7,507 nucleotides of DNA, from contig CAJLYO010000076.1 of assembly GCA_905210885.1 (NCBI GenBank), forward strand, positions 1 to 7,507, in the 5' to 3' direction. The notes under the pieces were generated by a model. It was given only the letters and a program-made list of their open reading frames with translations, was not told the DNA's origin and made no database searches. This stretch comes from an uncultured Eubacteriales bacterium. GTDB taxonomy: Bacteria > Bacillota > Clostridia > Monoglobales > Firm-18. How positions within the stretch are numbered: position 1 is the stretch's first letter; each line of letters starts with the position of its first letter. Of this stretch, positions 6,208-7,507 are shown piece by piece. A program made the position numbers and the translations under genes.

Positions 6208-6984
6208 ATGAATGCAGTATTAATAACAGGAGCGTGCAAAAACACAGGAGTTGCAATAGTTAAAAAATTTGCCGCAAAAGGGAAAAATGTAATCTTTACC
6301 GGAAGAAATCTCGAAAGTATTCGTGATATGCAGAATAAATATTGTGAAGAGTTTCCGAATGTAAATATATCCGGTTATCAGATTAATTCGTTGAATGAAG
6401 ACAACTCTATTGACGAAAAGTCGGTAAGAGCTTTGTTTGAGGATCTGGACAAAAAAGAAATATTTATCGAAACGCTTGTTCTGAACGCAGCAGATCAAGG
6501 ACTTAATATGGAGATATTTAAAAACCCGATAACCGATTTTATGCGCGTAATTAATACAAATGTTGTATGGAATTACTGTATGGCCGAGAATGCTGCAAAA
6601 AGAATGAAAGACAACGGCAACGGAAATATAATTTTTATAAACTCAAACACAGCATACCGTGCAATACCGAATAGAATTGCATATTCCACATCAAAGGGCG
6701 GTCAGTTGGGTATGATGAGAGCTATGGCACTTGATTTGGGAAAGTACAATATACGCGTCAACGCCGTGCTTCCGGGAATGATAAGGACGGACAGATGGGT
6801 AGAAAATCCTGATTTCTATAAAGATGTGCCGTCAAGATTTACACCTCTTGGCGATGTTGCAACAGGAGATGATATTGCAGATGCTGTATGGTATTTTGCG
6901 GCTCATTCTAAAAATACTACCGGCGCCGAGCTTACGGTTGACGGCGGCAATACTATACAGTTGTATCCTATCATAAAGCTTTAA
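6208..6984 (+). CDS. Short-chain dehydrogenase/reductase (SDR), likely sugar or sugar-acid oxidoreductase
   Basis: The 258-residue protein has the classical SDR size and motifs. The cofactor loop is TGACKNTG (7-14), with N12 in place of the usual Gly. R33 follows the second strand and hints at NADP(H) preference. NAA lies at 93-95. The catalytic set is N118, S146, Y159 and K163 (YSTSK). The segment VNAVLPGMIRTD (184-195) and the C-terminal TGAELTVDGG are typical of the family. Residues 60-85 are a longer, acidic loop between the Rossmann strands. It starts at ATG 6208, seven bases after AAGGAGA, which overlaps the dehydratase stop, so the two are translationally linked. In this operon it could oxidise the released sugar to a lactone, oxidise a 2-keto-3-deoxy acid, or reduce a uronate. 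The sequence alone does not choose among these. Confidence 0.92.
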   Translation: MNAVLITGACKNTGVAIVKKFAAKGKNVIFTGRNLESIRDMQNKYCEEFPNVNISGYQINSLNEDNSIDEKSVRALFEDLDKKEIFIETLVLNAADQGLNMEIFKNPITDFMRVINTNVVWNYCMAENAAKRMKDNGNGNIIFINSNTAYRAIPNRIAYSTSKGGQLGMMRAMALDLGKYNIRVNAVLPGMIRTDRWVENPDFYKDVPSRFTPLGDVATGDDIADAVWYFAAHSKNTTGAELTVDGGNTIQLYPIIKL

Positions 6985-7289
6985 AACATATGCAGTAAAT
7001 AATTAAACGGGAAAATCGGGACAACCCCTTTTTTACCTCCAATAGAGGCGTTTGAGATTTTTTTGTTGCCTCAAATGTCGCTAAATATTATAACACAAAA
7101 AGCCATATGGAACACTTGGCGTTCTTGCACCAAATGAAGCGAAAACTTTATAGTGAGAGCAGGCAAAACAGCTTGCTTCCCCCAAAAAATTTTGCTCTTT
7201 TGTGTCTGCTTACTTGACTATATTTCATTTTGCCTATGACGCAGTTCGAATCCTAAAAACAGAAGCATATATCCCAAGAATTGAATACG
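6985..7289. other. Gene-poor stretch between the SDR gene and the tRNA operon
   Basis: No gene is supported in these 305 bases. The stretch holds a T6 run at 7029-7034 and a hairpin-forming block at 7036-7075 with a T7 run, which may end the sugar operon. It also holds a leftward extended -10 (TGTTATAAT at 7087-7095) and, on the minus strand, a 42-codon open stretch ending in GARTPSVPYGFLCYNI with a stop at 7081-7083. A G-U-containing hairpin GCAGGC/GCTTGC lies near 7158-7176. The mixture looks like residue of a repeat or mobile element, but that is not proven. Confidence 0.45.
7036..7075 (+). terminator. Possible terminator of the sugar operon, with competing hairpins
   Basis: Three complementary elements are present: CCTC (7036-7039), GAGGC (7045-7049) and GCCTC (7068-7072). 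TTTGAG (7051-7056) also pairs with CTCAAA (7070-7075). A T7 run (7058-7064) lies inside the larger loop. The first small hairpin followed by T7 could act as a weak terminator about 50 bases after the SDR stop. No stronger candidate was found for this operon. Confidence 0.35.
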
Positions 7290-7320
7290 AAAAAGGGCTT
7301 GCGGAATTTCCGCAAGCCCT
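7290..7320 (-). terminator. Rho-independent terminator of the tRNA operon
   Basis: On the minus strand, AGGGCTTGCGGA-type arms (7309-7320 with 7294-7305) form a 12-base-pair GC-rich stem with a three-base loop, followed by TTTTT. It lies about 50 bases downstream of the tRNA-Glu 3' end, the expected place for the operon terminator. Confidence 0.92.
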
Positions 7321-7368
7321 CCCGGCTACTGACCAAATCGACATTACATCTCTGTGGTTCGGCATTCG

Positions 7369-7443
7369 TGGTGATCCGTACGAGAATCGAACTCGTGTTT
7401 CCGCCGTGAAAGGGCGGTGTCTTAACCGCTTGACCAACGGACC
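7369..7443 (-). tRNA. tRNA-Glu (anticodon TTC)
   Basis: The minus strand folds into a complete 75-base tRNA. The acceptor stem GGTCCGT/ACGGATC has one G-U pair. The D arm begins GTC and ends GAC, and the anticodon stem CCGCC/GGCGG encloses the loop CTTTCAC with anticodon TTC. The T arm is ACGAG-TTCGATT-CTCGT. The discriminator A and CCA are encoded (7372-7369). It lies four bases after the tRNA-Met 3' end and in the same direction, so both are cut from one transcript. Confidence 0.97.
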
Positions 7444-7447
7444 GTTA

Positions 7448-7507
7448 TGGTAGCGGCAGGTGGACTTGAACCACCGACCTATCGGGTATGAACCGATTGC
7501 TCTAGCC
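7448..7507 (-). tRNA. tRNA-Met (anticodon CAT, elongator type), 5' part beyond the window
   Basis: The minus strand shows the D-loop end (GGCTAGAGC), an anticodon stem ATCGG/CCGAT around TTCATAC with anticodon CAT, and a T arm GGTGG-TTCAAGT-CCACC. The acceptor 3' strand TGCCGCT is followed by A and CCA. The anticodon stem lacks the three consecutive G-C pairs of initiator tRNA. The acceptor end resembles the Bacillus elongator tRNA-Met, so elongator is preferred; an isoleucine tRNA with modified CAT is a less likely alternative. The first dozen or so bases lie outside the window. Confidence 0.9.

Noticed and set aside
4981..7366. Shared GTTCGGCATT at 4982-4990 and 7357-7366 as an attachment repeat
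   Set aside because: A match of about ten bases is expected by chance in a window of this size and it does not bracket a sensible unit.
7202..7453. Open frame of 83 codons on the plus strand and one of 67 on the minus strand at 7234-7437
   Set aside because: Both run through the tRNA-Glu gene and the tRNA operon terminator, lack convincing ribosome binding sites, and read as non-coding sequence.
1..7507. CRISPR array or other regularly spaced repeats
   Set aside because: No direct repeats with regular spacers were found on reading the window.

Overview
The window looks like chromosomal DNA of an anaerobic, gut-type Clostridia (Bacillota). The reasons are moderate-to-low GC, a strong AGGAGG-type ribosome binding site before nearly every gene, a sigma-A-type promoter with perfect spacing, tRNA genes with encoded CCA ends, and phage structural genes of a type common in clostridial prophages. 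The genus cannot be fixed from the sequence.

Layout. (1) Positions 2-1701 hold the end of a rightward phage structural operon: the 3' part of a tail or head-completion type protein, a 50-residue small protein, and a 306-residue coiled-coil virion-type protein, closed by a strong hairpin terminator. No lysis or integrase gene follows, so this is either the edge of a module or a prophage remnant. (2) Positions 1836-6984 hold a sugar-catabolism cassette. An AraC-family regulator is read leftward and diverges from a rightward three-gene operon: a cytoplasmic GH42-like clan-A glycoside hydrolase, an enolase-superfamily sugar-acid dehydratase, and a short-chain dehydrogenase/reductase (SDR). (3) Positions 6985-7289 contain no gene I can support, but hold hairpins, a leftward extended -10 sequence and a peptide-like open frame that may be repeat residue. 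(4) Positions 7290-7507 are the end of a leftward tRNA operon, tRNA-Met(CAT) then tRNA-Glu(TTC), with its terminator.

How the genes may work together (inference). The hydrolase would release a monosaccharide, or uronic or aldonic acid, from an imported glycoside. The SDR would oxidise or reduce that sugar or its product. The dehydratase would convert an aldonate to a 2-keto-3-deoxy acid, as in non-phosphorylative Entner-Doudoroff-type routes. The AraC protein would sense a sugar and control the divergent operon. No transporter, lactonase, kinase or aldolase is present, so the pathway must be completed elsewhere or outside the window. The combination of an uncharacterised GH42-like enzyme with a gluconate-dehydratase-like enzyme and an SDR, placed between phage genes and a tRNA operon, is the most interesting part of the window.
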